Assembly: GCA_047602055.1 (NCBI GenBank)
Contig: JASGIG010000001.1
Span: forward strand, 4,882,066-4,946,065
Length of the DNA: 64,000 nucleotides
Source of the DNA: JAODBQ01 sp047602055
GTDB taxonomy: Bacteria; Actinomycetota; Acidimicrobiia; Acidimicrobiales; Ilumatobacteraceae
Direction: 5' to 3'
A model generated the notes under the pieces. It had not been told where the DNA came from, did no database searches, and saw nothing but the letters and a program-made list of their open reading frames with translations. Below, piece after piece: positions 28,363-36,965 of the stretch (positions are counted from its first letter, which is position 1; each line of letters starts with the position of its first letter). Position numbers and translations under genes: made by a program.

Positions 28363-29930
28363 TACCATCCGGGATTTTGCGTTGCTAAAGGATTGTTGTC
28401 TATTTCAGTCTGGGGAATCGGGTAGAGATAATGTTTTGCCGCTACGTTTGTCTTGCCGACAGTTTGCAGGCTGGAAATCAAAATACCATTACCACTGGCG
28501 TCCTTCTCGCGTATCAGATCGAACCATCTTTGGTACTCATAGCTCAATTCCAACCGGCGTTCGAGATACACCGAATCGCGAAACTGATCCTGCGTCAGGC
28601 CGGTGGTGAGATTGGCCAGACCGGCCCTGTTTCGGACCCGGTTGATCGAAGCATAAGCCTTGTCGGTAGGACCGTTCAACTCATTTTCTGCTTCGGCGTG
28701 GATTAATAACACTTCGGAATAGCGGAGGATGGTGACATTGCAGGACGACTGATAAGAATTGGCAGCATAATTGGGGTCCCACCATTTATTCCAGAAAGGG
28801 GTAGAATCATTGGCCACCGCGGGATTGTTGAGGGCAAGACCATAATTCTTGGAATTCGTGGGGCTGGTATAATGGCGCGTGAAAGTCACATCCCTTCTCT
28901 TATCGGCAGCGCTATACAGCTTGTAGATGCTGAAGTAATTATCACTGCCGACCGTATAATACCGCACCATGTGGGCATACGTTCCGCTTAAACCGGGAAT
29001 GGAAGTATAAATGGCTCTCTTCGTCTCATTGTTGGACTGGTTATTGGCATTGGCCAGCATTTGCGCAGAAAAGATATGTTCGATTCCATTCTTGTATGCC
29101 GGCAGGAAGACTTTTGAATAATCGGTTAAAAGATCATAGCCATATGTACCGGTTCCTCCGTCTGCGGCTGAAAGCACTTCTTCCGACTTGGCTACAGCCT
29201 TTGCATACTGCGCTGTTTTCTTCACGGGCAGGGACGCCTCGATCAAATAGACTTTAGCCAGGAGGGCCTTGGCGGCACCGGCTGTCGCGCGGCCTACATC
29301 GGGAGACGTGTAGCTGGCGGGCAACAGTGTCGATGCATCCGAGAGATCCTGTTCGATTTGTGCATATACGGAATCCGAGCTGGTTCTTGCCACATAATAA
29401 TTAGCCGCCAGTACCGCTGAATTGTACGTCGTAATCAGCGGAACATCGCCATACAATCGAACGAGGTTGAAATAAAACAGGGCGCGCAGGAACTTTGCTT
29501 CGCCGAGGAGACGGTTCTTTTTCGAATCATCGGAAAAACTAATTGTCGGAATATACGTCAGCGCGATATTGGCCTTTCTGATACCGGCATAATGTTGCTG
29601 CCAGAGCTCGTATACGCGTTGGTTACTCGAAGAATAGGCCAATACGGCCAGCGAGCGGACATCGGCATTGGTAGCGCCCGGTCCCGGATCCTCGTCATCA
29701 TCGGCCATGTCCATGCCAGTATTGAACAGCGTATTATAAGGTGACTGGACAGAGCCTGTATTGATATAATAATAGATAGCGTTGACGGCAGACACCGCAT
29801 CGGACTCGGTGTTATAATACTGATCCTCTGAAACGAAGGACTCGGGATCCTCTTTCAGAAACTTTTTGCAGGAAACCAGCGCGGCGATAGCGGCTGTGAA
29901 AATCACTATATATATTGTAAGACGTCTCAT
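28362..29930 (-). CDS. SusD/RagB family surface lipoprotein
   Basis: The 522-residue protein has a lipoprotein signal ending AALVSC (lipid Cys at 21) with KKFLKEDPES after it. The SusD core appears as LLGEAKFLRALFYFNLVRLYGDVPLIT. The C-terminal block YLERRLELSYEYQRWFDLIREKD and the ending YPIPQTEIDNNPLATQNPGW are canonical. It lies 22 bases after its SusC partner and overlaps the first sulfatase gene by TAATG, so uptake and desulfation genes are one transcript. It should bind the sulfated polysaccharide at the surface. Confidence 0.95.
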   Translation of the reverse strand: MRRLTIYIVIFTAAIAALVSCKKFLKEDPESFVSEDQYYNTESDAVSAVNAIYYYINTGSVQSPYNTLFNTGMDMADDDEDPGPGATNADVRSLAVLAYSSSNQRVYELWQQHYAGIRKANIALTYIPTISFSDDSKKNRLLGEAKFLRALFYFNLVRLYGDVPLITTYNSAVLAANYYVARTSSDSVYAQIEQDLSDASTLLPASYTSPDVGRATAGAAKALLAKVYLIEASLPVKKTAQYAKAVAKSEEVLSAADGGTGTYGYDLLTDYSKVFLPAYKNGIEHIFSAQMLANANNQSNNETKRAIYTSIPGLSGTYAHMVRYYTVGSDNYFSIYKLYSAADKRRDVTFTRHYTSPTNSKNYGLALNNPAVANDSTPFWNKWWDPNYAANSYQSSCNVTILRYSEVLLIHAEAENELNGPTDKAYASINRVRNRAGLANLTTGLTQDQFRDSVYLERRLELSYEYQRWFDLIREKDASGNGILISSLQTVGKTNVAAKHYLYPIPQTEIDNNPLATQNPGW

Positions 29931-29951
29931 GATTGATAGAAATTGCTTCGT

Positions 29952-32900
29952 TTAAAATGTTGCCGACAGGCCGATCTGAACGGATTTGGAATTGGGGTAT
30001 ACGGCATTGTCGATGCTTTTATTCAGCAAGGACTGTCCATTGCGGCTGACTTCCGGATCGAAGCCAGTATAATGGGTCCAGGTGAAAAGATTCTGCGCCG
30101 ACACGGAGAACTTGACGGCCTTGATACCTGCACCCTGAAGTAGCGATTTGGGCAGGGAGTAGGCAAACGTCAGATTCTTCAACCGATAATATGTTGCGCT
30201 CTCGATGAAGCGGTCCGACATCGTCACGGCGGGATCCTGATACGCCTTCTTGACATCCGTGTTCGTATGTGTAGGCGTCCATCTGTTTAGCTCTACCCTG
30301 CTGGCATTGGTATAACCGGTGCCGAGCTCGAGATTGGCCTCATTCAGATTATAGATCTTGCCGCCTACCGAACCATAGAAAAAGGCAGACAATTCGAAAC
30401 CTTTATAGCTGAAAGAATTCGTGATCCCCGACGTGAACTTGATCTGGTTGTCGATGATGATACGGTCTCCGGCCTGTGTAATCGCGCCGTCCTTATTCAA
30501 ATCCTTGTATTGCTGGCCGCCGGGCGTATTATCAGCCTGCGGCGTCAGCGGTGTCTGGCCCTGCTTGATGAGCCCATCGGTCTTCAACACGATGAAAGAA
30601 CCGATTGGATGCCCCACCGCAGCGATGGATGGAGAAGCACTGCTGGGAATATATTGGGTGACGCCAGGTGTGAGTGCAAGGATCTTGCTGGAATTCGTCG
30701 AAAACACCAGCGAGGTATTCCATTGGAAATCGCCTTTCAGGTTGACGGACGTGATGGCCAGATCGATGCCTTTATTGGAAATGGCGCCGATATTCTGGAA
30801 CGTCGACGAGACGTCGTTGTTGGTCAGATCACCCAGTCCCGAGGTACCCGATACCGTACCGGTCAGCAGCAGATCCGTGGTCTTTTTATAATAATAATCG
30901 CCGCTGACCGAGATCCGGTTGTTGAACAGCGCCAGATCGAAACCTCCATCCAATTGAAAAGTCTTTTCCCAGCTGAGATTTTTATTCGTGACCGAACTGG
31001 GTGCATAACCCAGCACCGAGGTTCCTGAGAAATTATAGATATAGCTGCTGATCTGGGCCAGGGACTGGTATGCATCGATATCCTGGTTACCGGTAGAACC
31101 GCCGCTAAACCGAAGCTTCAGGCTGCTGACGCTGTTGAAGTTTAAATCCTTGAAGAAATTCTCCTTGCTGATGATCCAGCCGATTGCGCCCGAAGGGAAA
31201 TAGCCCCATTTATGTCCTTCTCCAAACTTCGAAGAACCATCGGCACGGAACGATACCGTCAACAGGTACTTGCTGTCGTAGGCATAATTCACCCTTCCCA
31301 GATAAGACGCGAGCGACCATTGTGTCGAAGAAGAAGTGGGGATGCCAGCCGTGGTGCCACCGGCCAAATTGTTAAAGGTCAAATCGTCGTACGTGTAGCC
31401 ATAAGAATTGGCGGTATATCCTTTGGACTTCGATTGCTGCACGGTAAAACCGGTGACGGCATCGATCCGGCTTTTCGGGCTGATCTGTTTGGTATAGCTG
31501 AGGGTATTTTCATTCAGCCAGTTGGAAGTGAACAGGCTGCCGATGGTGGCGCTGCCTTTGGTGGAAGCCCCCTCATACGTAGAAATCGGATAGTACTTGT
31601 TCTGTTTGTTGTCGATGATATCCGTACCGAACAGCACTTTGGCTTTGAGGCCTTCAATGATCGTGTATTCGGCTGTGAAATTGCCCAGCAGCCGGTTGGT
31701 GATCGATTGATTGGTGACATTCGTGAGCGTATTGATCGGGTTGGCATAAGCCGTTTCGAAAGGACTGTTGACGACGAAAGAGCCATTGTCCTGGTAGATC
31801 GGCAACGAAGGCGGTGTGAACAGCAGACCCAGCACGATCGAGTTCGGAGAAATATTGGCCGTCGTTCGGGTAGCGATGATGCTTGTACCAAGTCTCAGCC
31901 GTTCGTTGTATTGATGGTCGAGGCTCAGGCGGGTGGTATAGCGTTTGAAATTGGAATTGATGATGGTGCCCTGCTGATTGAGATAATTGCCCGATATGGC
32001 GATGCTGGTCTTCTCACCACCCGTCAGGATAGATAGGCTGTGGCTTTGCATGGGCGCTGTTCTGAATGCCGCGGCCTGCCAGTCGGTACCCGCGCCTGTG
32101 GTGTCCAGCGAGTAGCCGGAGGTAGTAGGGAGGCTGACCGTTTTGCCGGAATTGGTTGCGGCATCCTTTCTGAGATCCCACCATTGTTTAGCGTTCAGCA
32201 GCGGCAGCTGTCTGATGACTTTTTGCTGGCCATAGTAAGCATCGTAGTTGATGGAAGATCTCGTTCTGGATCCTTTTTTGGTCGTGATGATCACGACACC
32301 ATTGGCGCCTCTCGAGCCATAGATAGCGGTTGCGGAAGCATCCTTGAGGACGTCGATCGAGGCGATGTCCTCGGTATTCAAAGTGGACAAGGGATTGAGA
32401 TTGGGACCATCGGCAACGCCGGCATTCGTTACCCCGTAATTATTATTGATGGGGAATCCGTCGATGACATACAACGGGTCACTGCCTGCGTTGATCGAAT
32501 TCGCGCCTCTGATCTGAACGCTGACACCGCCCCCGGGCTGGCCCGAGGTCTGTGTGACGGTGACACCGGCAACGGATCCCTGCAGCAGACGTTCCAGCGA
32601 AACGGCAGGTTGTTCTTTGGCCAATGCAGGCACCGACGAGATAGAGCCCGTGATATCTGATTTCTTTTGGGCGCCGTACCCTACTACGACCACATCGGTC
32701 AATTGGGTCTCGGCAGATTCAAGCTGAACAGTGATCGGAGAGCCGGTGGCTTCTACCTCCTTCGGTGCGTAGCCGACAATCGTCACCCGCAGCTCGAATG
32801 GAAACTTCTGACCTGTCTTAAGCGTAAACTTGCCTTTGTTGTCAGTGACGGCCTGGTTTGTAGTGCCTTTGATATTAATGGTGGCGCCTTGCAGCGGCTC

Positions 32901-33029
32901 TTTTGTTTTTGCATCGACTACTGTGCCATCAAGCACGGAATTGATGACGGACGCCGGCTGTTGGGAAAAGGAATGCAATGAAAGAAGAACAAGAAAAAAT
33001 AAGCATGCTAGTTTTAATAAATACCGCAT
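29952..33029 (-). CDS. SusC/RagA TonB-dependent outer-membrane transporter
   Basis: The start is taken at the ATG at 33029 (MRYLLKLACLFFLVLL), which gives a proper signal peptide ending HSFSQQ; an upstream in-frame ATG at 33092 would add 21 unlikely residues. The protein is about 1,025 residues. It has the regulatory domain LDGTVVDAKTKEPLQGATI, TonB-box strand LTDVVVVGYGAQKK, plug motifs LERLLQGSVAGVTV and VLKDASATAIYGSRGANGVVI, and a barrel ending VQIGLSATF. It imports oligosaccharides together with the SusD encoded 22 bases downstream and heads the sulfatase operon. The frame is intact. Confidence 0.95.
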   Translation of the reverse strand: MRYLLKLACLFFLVLLSLHSFSQQPASVINSVLDGTVVDAKTKEPLQGATINIKGTTNQAVTDNKGKFTLKTGQKFPFELRVTIVGYAPKEVEATGSPITVQLESAETQLTDVVVVGYGAQKKSDITGSISSVPALAKEQPAVSLERLLQGSVAGVTVTQTSGQPGGGVSVQIRGANSINAGSDPLYVIDGFPINNNYGVTNAGVADGPNLNPLSTLNTEDIASIDVLKDASATAIYGSRGANGVVIITTKKGSRTRSSINYDAYYGQQKVIRQLPLLNAKQWWDLRKDAATNSGKTVSLPTTSGYSLDTTGAGTDWQAAAFRTAPMQSHSLSILTGGEKTSIAISGNYLNQQGTIINSNFKRYTTRLSLDHQYNERLRLGTSIIATRTTANISPNSIVLGLLFTPPSLPIYQDNGSFVVNSPFETAYANPINTLTNVTNQSITNRLLGNFTAEYTIIEGLKAKVLFGTDIIDNKQNKYYPISTYEGASTKGSATIGSLFTSNWLNENTLSYTKQISPKSRIDAVTGFTVQQSKSKGYTANSYGYTYDDLTFNNLAGGTTAGIPTSSSTQWSLASYLGRVNYAYDSKYLLTVSFRADGSSKFGEGHKWGYFPSGAIGWIISKENFFKDLNFNSVSSLKLRFSGGSTGNQDIDAYQSLAQISSYIYNFSGTSVLGYAPSSVTNKNLSWEKTFQLDGGFDLALFNNRISVSGDYYYKKTTDLLLTGTVSGTSGLGDLTNNDVSSTFQNIGAISNKGIDLAITSVNLKGDFQWNTSLVFSTNSSKILALTPGVTQYIPSSASPSIAAVGHPIGSFIVLKTDGLIKQGQTPLTPQADNTPGGQQYKDLNKDGAITQAGDRIIIDNQIKFTSGITNSFSYKGFELSAFFYGSVGGKIYNLNEANLELGTGYTNASRVELNRWTPTHTNTDVKKAYQDPAVTMSDRFIESATYYRLKNLTFAYSLPKSLLQGAGIKAVKFSVSAQNLFTWTHYTGFDPEVSRNGQSLLNKSIDNAVYPNSKSVQIGLSATF

Positions 33030-33141
33030 ATTACATGATATGTAACCGTAAATAATGCTGTCGCATGACTGTGAAAACGCAGTCATCAACAATTACCATA
33101 AAAAGGGGGAAGACGGCATCGGAGATGCCACTAATCAGTTA

Positions 33142-33198
33142 ATGTCAACAACAACAGCAACAACAACAGGCAAGCGTGGTGTGAAAATGATTCGTTAA
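33142..33198 (+). CDS. Possible Thr-rich leader peptide (18 codons)
   Basis: The frame reads MSTTTATTTGKRGVKMIR. Six of 18 codons are ACA (Thr), in two runs of three, and an intrinsic terminator begins about 100 bases downstream on the same strand. This layout resembles threonine-operon attenuation leaders such as E. coli thrL. No plus-strand biosynthetic gene follows for 11 kb, so it would be an orphan. Chance cannot be excluded. Confidence 0.3.
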   Translation: MSTTTATTTGKRGVKMIR

Positions 33199-33298
33199 GA
33201 AGGAAGAACACTGGCGGGAGAATCCACGCTTTTTCATAAATTTGAGTCGTTAAGTGTAATAAATATATGTTTACCGCATATGTATAGCCTTAACATCC

Positions 33299-33330
33299 AG
33301 CGGGAGTGCTCCAACACTTCCGCTTTTTTA
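33299..33330 (+). terminator. Intrinsic terminator on the plus strand
   Basis: AGCGGGAGTG and CACTTCCGCT pair over 10 bases with one G-U, around a 6-base loop, followed at once by a run of T. This is a textbook Rho-independent terminator for plus-strand transcription, although no plus-strand gene ends here except the short Thr-rich frame. Confidence 0.6.
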
Positions 33331-33399
33331 TTAAAGGCCTAGTCTCGTATGAAAAAGATAGAGCAGTTGTTCGATCCGGTGGTAAGATCTATTAGTCCA

Positions 33400-33421
33400 C
33401 TATATTTGTAGACAAATATAG
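33400..33421. promoter_or_regulatory. 22-bp operator-like palindrome
   Basis: Arms CTATATTTGT and ACAAATATAG are perfect inverted repeats separated by AG. Each arm contains TATATTTG, a match to the -7 box TAnnTTTG, so the site could be a divergent promoter core as well as a repressor dyad. The TGTAGACA centre recalls BlaI/MecI-type operators, but no such regulator is in the window. Confidence 0.4.
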
Positions 33422-33461
33422 ATCAAAAAAAAGTGCCGCCAAATTTTATTTACGACACGCG

Positions 33462-36400
33462 CTATGGCAGCAGTATCTTCAGCGGAGCCTTGCCATTCCA
33501 GGTCATGGTGATAGTGGGTTTACCCGCCGTTTTGATCGTTATCATCTCGCCCTGATCACGTCGGGATACTTCGATATCAAAGCTGCGGCTGAACGCTTGA
33601 ATGTTTTTTAATTTCATATAACGCCATCCTTTGGGCAGCCAGGGTGTCAGGGTGAAGGACTGGAGGCCGGTGGGTGTGATACCAAAGAGTCCTTCTGTAA
33701 CGGCGCGGCAATACAAGGCGCTTTCCGCGGACAGATGCCGCTGATCGCCTTCGGGCCAGGCTTCGACGGGATAAGGCACATGCTCGCCCAGCAGACGGGT
33801 GGCCGAATAATATCCAAAATAGGGCATGCATTTATTGGTCGCTCCGCAAGCGAGGAGACCTCTGAATGCATACAGGGTGCTGCGGTCCCAGAAGGTCTTG
33901 CTGCCCGATTCTGTCAGGATGCCATTGGCGGTCCAGAGCTCCGGAGAAAAGAGTGCCTTGATCGTTTGGTCCTTGCGTTCGATGATGCCCATGGTCAGCG
34001 GGATGCAGATCCATGCACGCAGCTTGTCATTTCCGTCGAAATAGCGATACGTATCAAAACCCTGCACGTTGGCGCCAAAATACGATTCGATTGCCTTGCG
34101 CAGGCTTTGGGCCTTTGTGCGGTATTCGGCGGCGATTTCGCTTTTACCCAATTCAGTGGCCAGATTGGCTGCGCTGACATAGCCGCCATAGGCGAGACAA
34201 TTTGTGGAGAGATTGATCTTGCCGGCATAGAAGCGGCCTTCCAGCTCGTCGTTATCCGAAGCAATTACGCCATCCGCAGTCTTTTTCCGATCGAGGTATT
34301 CGAAACACCAGGTGATGAGGGGCCAGAGCTCTTCTGCCATTTCTTTTTTACCGGAGGCCAGGGAAAAGCGGGAAGCGCCATACGCAATCATCGCCATATC
34401 ACCGCGGTCCCCTGCTCCATTCCAGATATCTGTACCCTCCGCAATGATCGAACTGGGGATAGGCTTGTAGGCCGGATTCATGAAGCGGGAGAAATGACGG
34501 TAGGCATTGATCGCAGATTCATTGCCATTGAGATTGCCGAGAAAGGGGAAGAAAGGATTGGCATATTCTGCCTGATCATTGGCCCAGATCGCCGCATAAT
34601 AGGCGCCTCCGCCGGGACCATGCATAAGACCGCCTTTGGTATCGTAAATACTTTCCGTCGCACGCAGCTTGGCAAAGGCAAACTCCCGGTTGATCGTATC
34701 GTTGGGTGTCTCGAGCACGAGATTGCCAAAAATATCATTCACCATGCGGGACCGCTTTTCGGATTCGAAGGCAGGCGCATACGAATAAGGTTGATCCGTC
34801 GCTTTACGACCGGAATAAATGGCGGCGAAGGTGAAGGATGCGCCGGGTGCGATAGTGACGGATCGGCTATGTGTCTGATCGCTGTCACCCGACAGATCCA
34901 TCCGAACGATGTATTGACCGTAAACGCCTTTGGCCGGATCGGTCAGTGTTGGCGTCGACGGATTGCTGATTTCAACGGTGTTGCTTTGGCCGCCGGTGTT
35001 TTTTAATTCGATGATCTCGATAAGAGCGGCCTTGTCTATTGACGGAAAGAGGGTATGCGTGATGCTGAGGGGGCTATTGGTCGAGCTTTCCACAGTCAAT
35101 TTTCCTTTGAGGCTAAAAGATTGCGGATATTCTTTCAGGATAGTCCCACCGGATATGAGCTGTACCGCGTCTTTTCCTTTGAAATCGACGCTAAGACTGG
35201 CATGTGTATTATTCGGGATAGTCCGCAACATGGGGAAGACCAGCTTTTTTTCCAGGGTCAGCCGGCCCTGCTCGTCGATGCCGTAGTGCAGGATGGCGGA
35301 CATTTGCAGCCCACTCATTTCGATGTGATCGATGTGCGGAGACGGATCGCTTACCTTCCAGCGAATACCGCCGTCGGGAGTCAGATTCCACCGACGCGAT
35401 GTCTGCATGGGATTCCCGGCTTTGGTTTGATCGAGCCTTGTCCGAAGCAGTGTGATGACTTCCGGATACTGTGTGGCGAGATTGTTTTTCTCTCCGGGGT
35501 CTGTCGCCAGATCATATAGCTGGTCTTCAGTTGAATTGCCGTACTCCGTATTCGTATTGGCGCCATAGGCGGGGCCATTACCGGGTTCTATGTATTTGTA
35601 GCGGCCGTTTTCGATCGACAGGTTATTATTGACATTTTGCAGCACGAGATAATCCCTCCCTTTTCCGCCGCGATTCAACCAGGCAGTCAGCTGGTCTTCA
35701 CTATCAGGGGCGCCGCCAGTGGGGATGCTGACGTGCAGAAATTTCGCAAAGCTGGCAAGCATATCTACCTGACAGATCAGCTTATCGGAAACGCCGGGTG
35801 TGACGGTTCCCGTCCATCTGACGATGCCGGGCACGCGGGTGCCGCCTTCGAAGCTGCTGTATTTCCCTCCGCGATAAGGGCCGGCCGGTTTATGGTTACC
35901 GAGCAATTCGACTGCCTGATCCTTATAACCGTCATCCACAACCGGGCCATTGTCGCTGGAGAGGATGACGATCGTGTTTTTGTCGAGGTTCCATTTTTTA
36001 AGGGCATGCATGACCTCGCCTACGGTCCAGTCGAATTCGAGGATAGCGTCTCCCCGGGGGCCCATGCCGCTTTTGCCTACGAATTGTTTGTTGGGAACGC
36101 GCGGAACATGGATGTCCTGGGTGGCGAGATACAGAAAAAAGGGATTGTGCTGGTTATTCCCGATGAATTGCAGCGCTTTTGCGGTGATCTCCGTGGAGAT
36201 CTCGTCGTCCTTCCAGAGAGCTGATTTGCCGCCTTTCATATACCCAATCCTGGAAATGCCATGTACGATGGACATATCGTGTCCATGGCTGGGATGCAGG
36301 GTCAGTAATTCGGGATTGGATTTGCCGGTGGGCTGTCCGTCGAAATTCTGATCATAGCTGACGGAGATAGGATCCGCGGGATCCAGGTTCACGACCCGGC

Positions 36401-36932
36401 CGTTTTGTACATACACGCAGGGAACCCGGTCGCCGGTAGCCGCCAGGATAAAAGATTCGTCGAATCCAATATCGGCCGGGCCGGGGCTGATGAAGCCATT
36501 CCAGTCCTGCGTACCGGTTCTGTCGCCGAGCCCCAGGTGCCATTTCCCGATGGCGGCCGTCCGGTAGCCTGCCGCTTTAAAGACCTTGCCCAGCGTAAAT
36601 CTTTCGGGACGGATGATGGAGCCTGCATTGCCGGCGGCAATACCCGTCCCCTGGCGTCTCCAGGCATATTCACCCGTCATCAATGCATACCGGGAGGGGG
36701 TGCATGTCGCTGCCGAGCTATGCATATTGGTCAGCAGCAGCCCTTCTTTGGCCAGTTGGTCGATATGCGGCGTCGAGATGGTTTTCGCGCCATTACAGCT
36801 GAGATCTCCATAGCCTACATCGTCGCCATAGATATAGATTACATTGGGTTTTGTAGTGGGCGCCTGTGAGAAGGCGCAGGCCGGCATAGCGGCGATCGAC
36901 AAGCTGAGCAATATCCGTTGTAGCATCTGCAT
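33462..36932 (-). CDS. S1 sulfatase fused to a six-hairpin-glycosidase-like domain
   Basis: The 1,156-residue protein has a signal peptide (to about residue 23). Residues 28-520 are an S1 sulfatase: metal strand VIYIYGDDVGYGDLSCNG, site CTPSR with Cys77, GKWHLGLG, metal motif SSDNGPVVDDGY. Residues about 525-760 are a beta-rich linker. Residues about 770-1,080 are helix-rich with GGLMHGPGGGAYYAAIWANDQAEY and AWPEGDQRHLSAESALYCR, which resembles (alpha/alpha)6 six-hairpin glycosidases. The C-terminus is a beta domain. Such a fusion would remove sulfate and cleave the exposed sugar in one protein. Sulfatase-rhamnosidase fusions are known from ulvan loci, but I cannot assign this domain to GH78. 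It lies 33 bases after bioA and upstream of the SusCD-sulfatase operon. Confidence 0.82.
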   Translation of the reverse strand: MQMLQRILLSLSIAAMPACAFSQAPTTKPNVIYIYGDDVGYGDLSCNGAKTISTPHIDQLAKEGLLLTNMHSSAATCTPSRYALMTGEYAWRRQGTGIAAGNAGSIIRPERFTLGKVFKAAGYRTAAIGKWHLGLGDRTGTQDWNGFISPGPADIGFDESFILAATGDRVPCVYVQNGRVVNLDPADPISVSYDQNFDGQPTGKSNPELLTLHPSHGHDMSIVHGISRIGYMKGGKSALWKDDEISTEITAKALQFIGNNQHNPFFLYLATQDIHVPRVPNKQFVGKSGMGPRGDAILEFDWTVGEVMHALKKWNLDKNTIVILSSDNGPVVDDGYKDQAVELLGNHKPAGPYRGGKYSSFEGGTRVPGIVRWTGTVTPGVSDKLICQVDMLASFAKFLHVSIPTGGAPDSEDQLTAWLNRGGKGRDYLVLQNVNNNLSIENGRYKYIEPGNGPAYGANTNTEYGNSTEDQLYDLATDPGEKNNLATQYPEVITLLRTRLDQTKAGNPMQTSRRWNLTPDGGIRWKVSDPSPHIDHIEMSGLQMSAILHYGIDEQGRLTLEKKLVFPMLRTIPNNTHASLSVDFKGKDAVQLISGGTILKEYPQSFSLKGKLTVESSTNSPLSITHTLFPSIDKAALIEIIELKNTGGQSNTVEISNPSTPTLTDPAKGVYGQYIVRMDLSGDSDQTHSRSVTIAPGASFTFAAIYSGRKATDQPYSYAPAFESEKRSRMVNDIFGNLVLETPNDTINREFAFAKLRATESIYDTKGGLMHGPGGGAYYAAIWANDQAEYANPFFPFLGNLNGNESAINAYRHFSRFMNPAYKPIPSSIIAEGTDIWNGAGDRGDMAMIAYGASRFSLASGKKEMAEELWPLITWCFEYLDRKKTADGVIASDNDELEGRFYAGKINLSTNCLAYGGYVSAANLATELGKSEIAAEYRTKAQSLRKAIESYFGANVQGFDTYRYFDGNDKLRAWICIPLTMGIIERKDQTIKALFSPELWTANGILTESGSKTFWDRSTLYAFRGLLACGATNKCMPYFGYYSATRLLGEHVPYPVEAWPEGDQRHLSAESALYCRAVTEGLFGITPTGLQSFTLTPWLPKGWRYMKLKNIQAFSRSFDIEVSRRDQGEMITIKTAGKPTITMTWNGKAPLKILLP

Positions 36933-36965
36933 TATGATTCAATAAAAATAATGCATTCGCTGTAA

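Larger units (their letters stand above)
33030..33461. other. 432-base gap between the sulfatase-fusion gene and susC, with several dyads
   Basis: No conventional gene is seen. In order it holds a dyad ATGACTG / CAGTCAT (33065-33086) in the susC 5' region and a tight hairpin GGCATC-GGA-GATGCC (33115-33129) with a pyrimidine-rich tract after it on the minus strand. Then come a short plus-strand frame rich in Thr codons (33142-33198), a plus-strand terminator (33299-33330), a 20-codon plus-strand frame (33350-33412) and a strong palindrome (33400-33421). The mix of plus-strand leader and terminator without a plus-strand gene is odd. Confidence 0.5.

Noticed and set aside
33237..33244. TAAATTTG as a plus-strand -7 box in the intergenic region
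   Set aside because: No TTTG lies 19-21 bases upstream, so the match is probably chance in AT-rich DNA.
33350..33412. 20-codon plus-strand frame (MKKIEQLFDPVV...) after the terminator
   Set aside because: Too short to judge; it ends inside the palindrome and matches no family I know.
1..33461. A CRISPR array or prophage near the PUL
   Set aside because: No regularly spaced repeats, cas genes or phage structural genes were seen anywhere in the window.
33735..35006. 423-codon plus-strand open frame opposite the sulfatase fusion
   Set aside because: Its sequence is low in recognisable motifs, and the minus strand encodes a well conserved protein over the same span.
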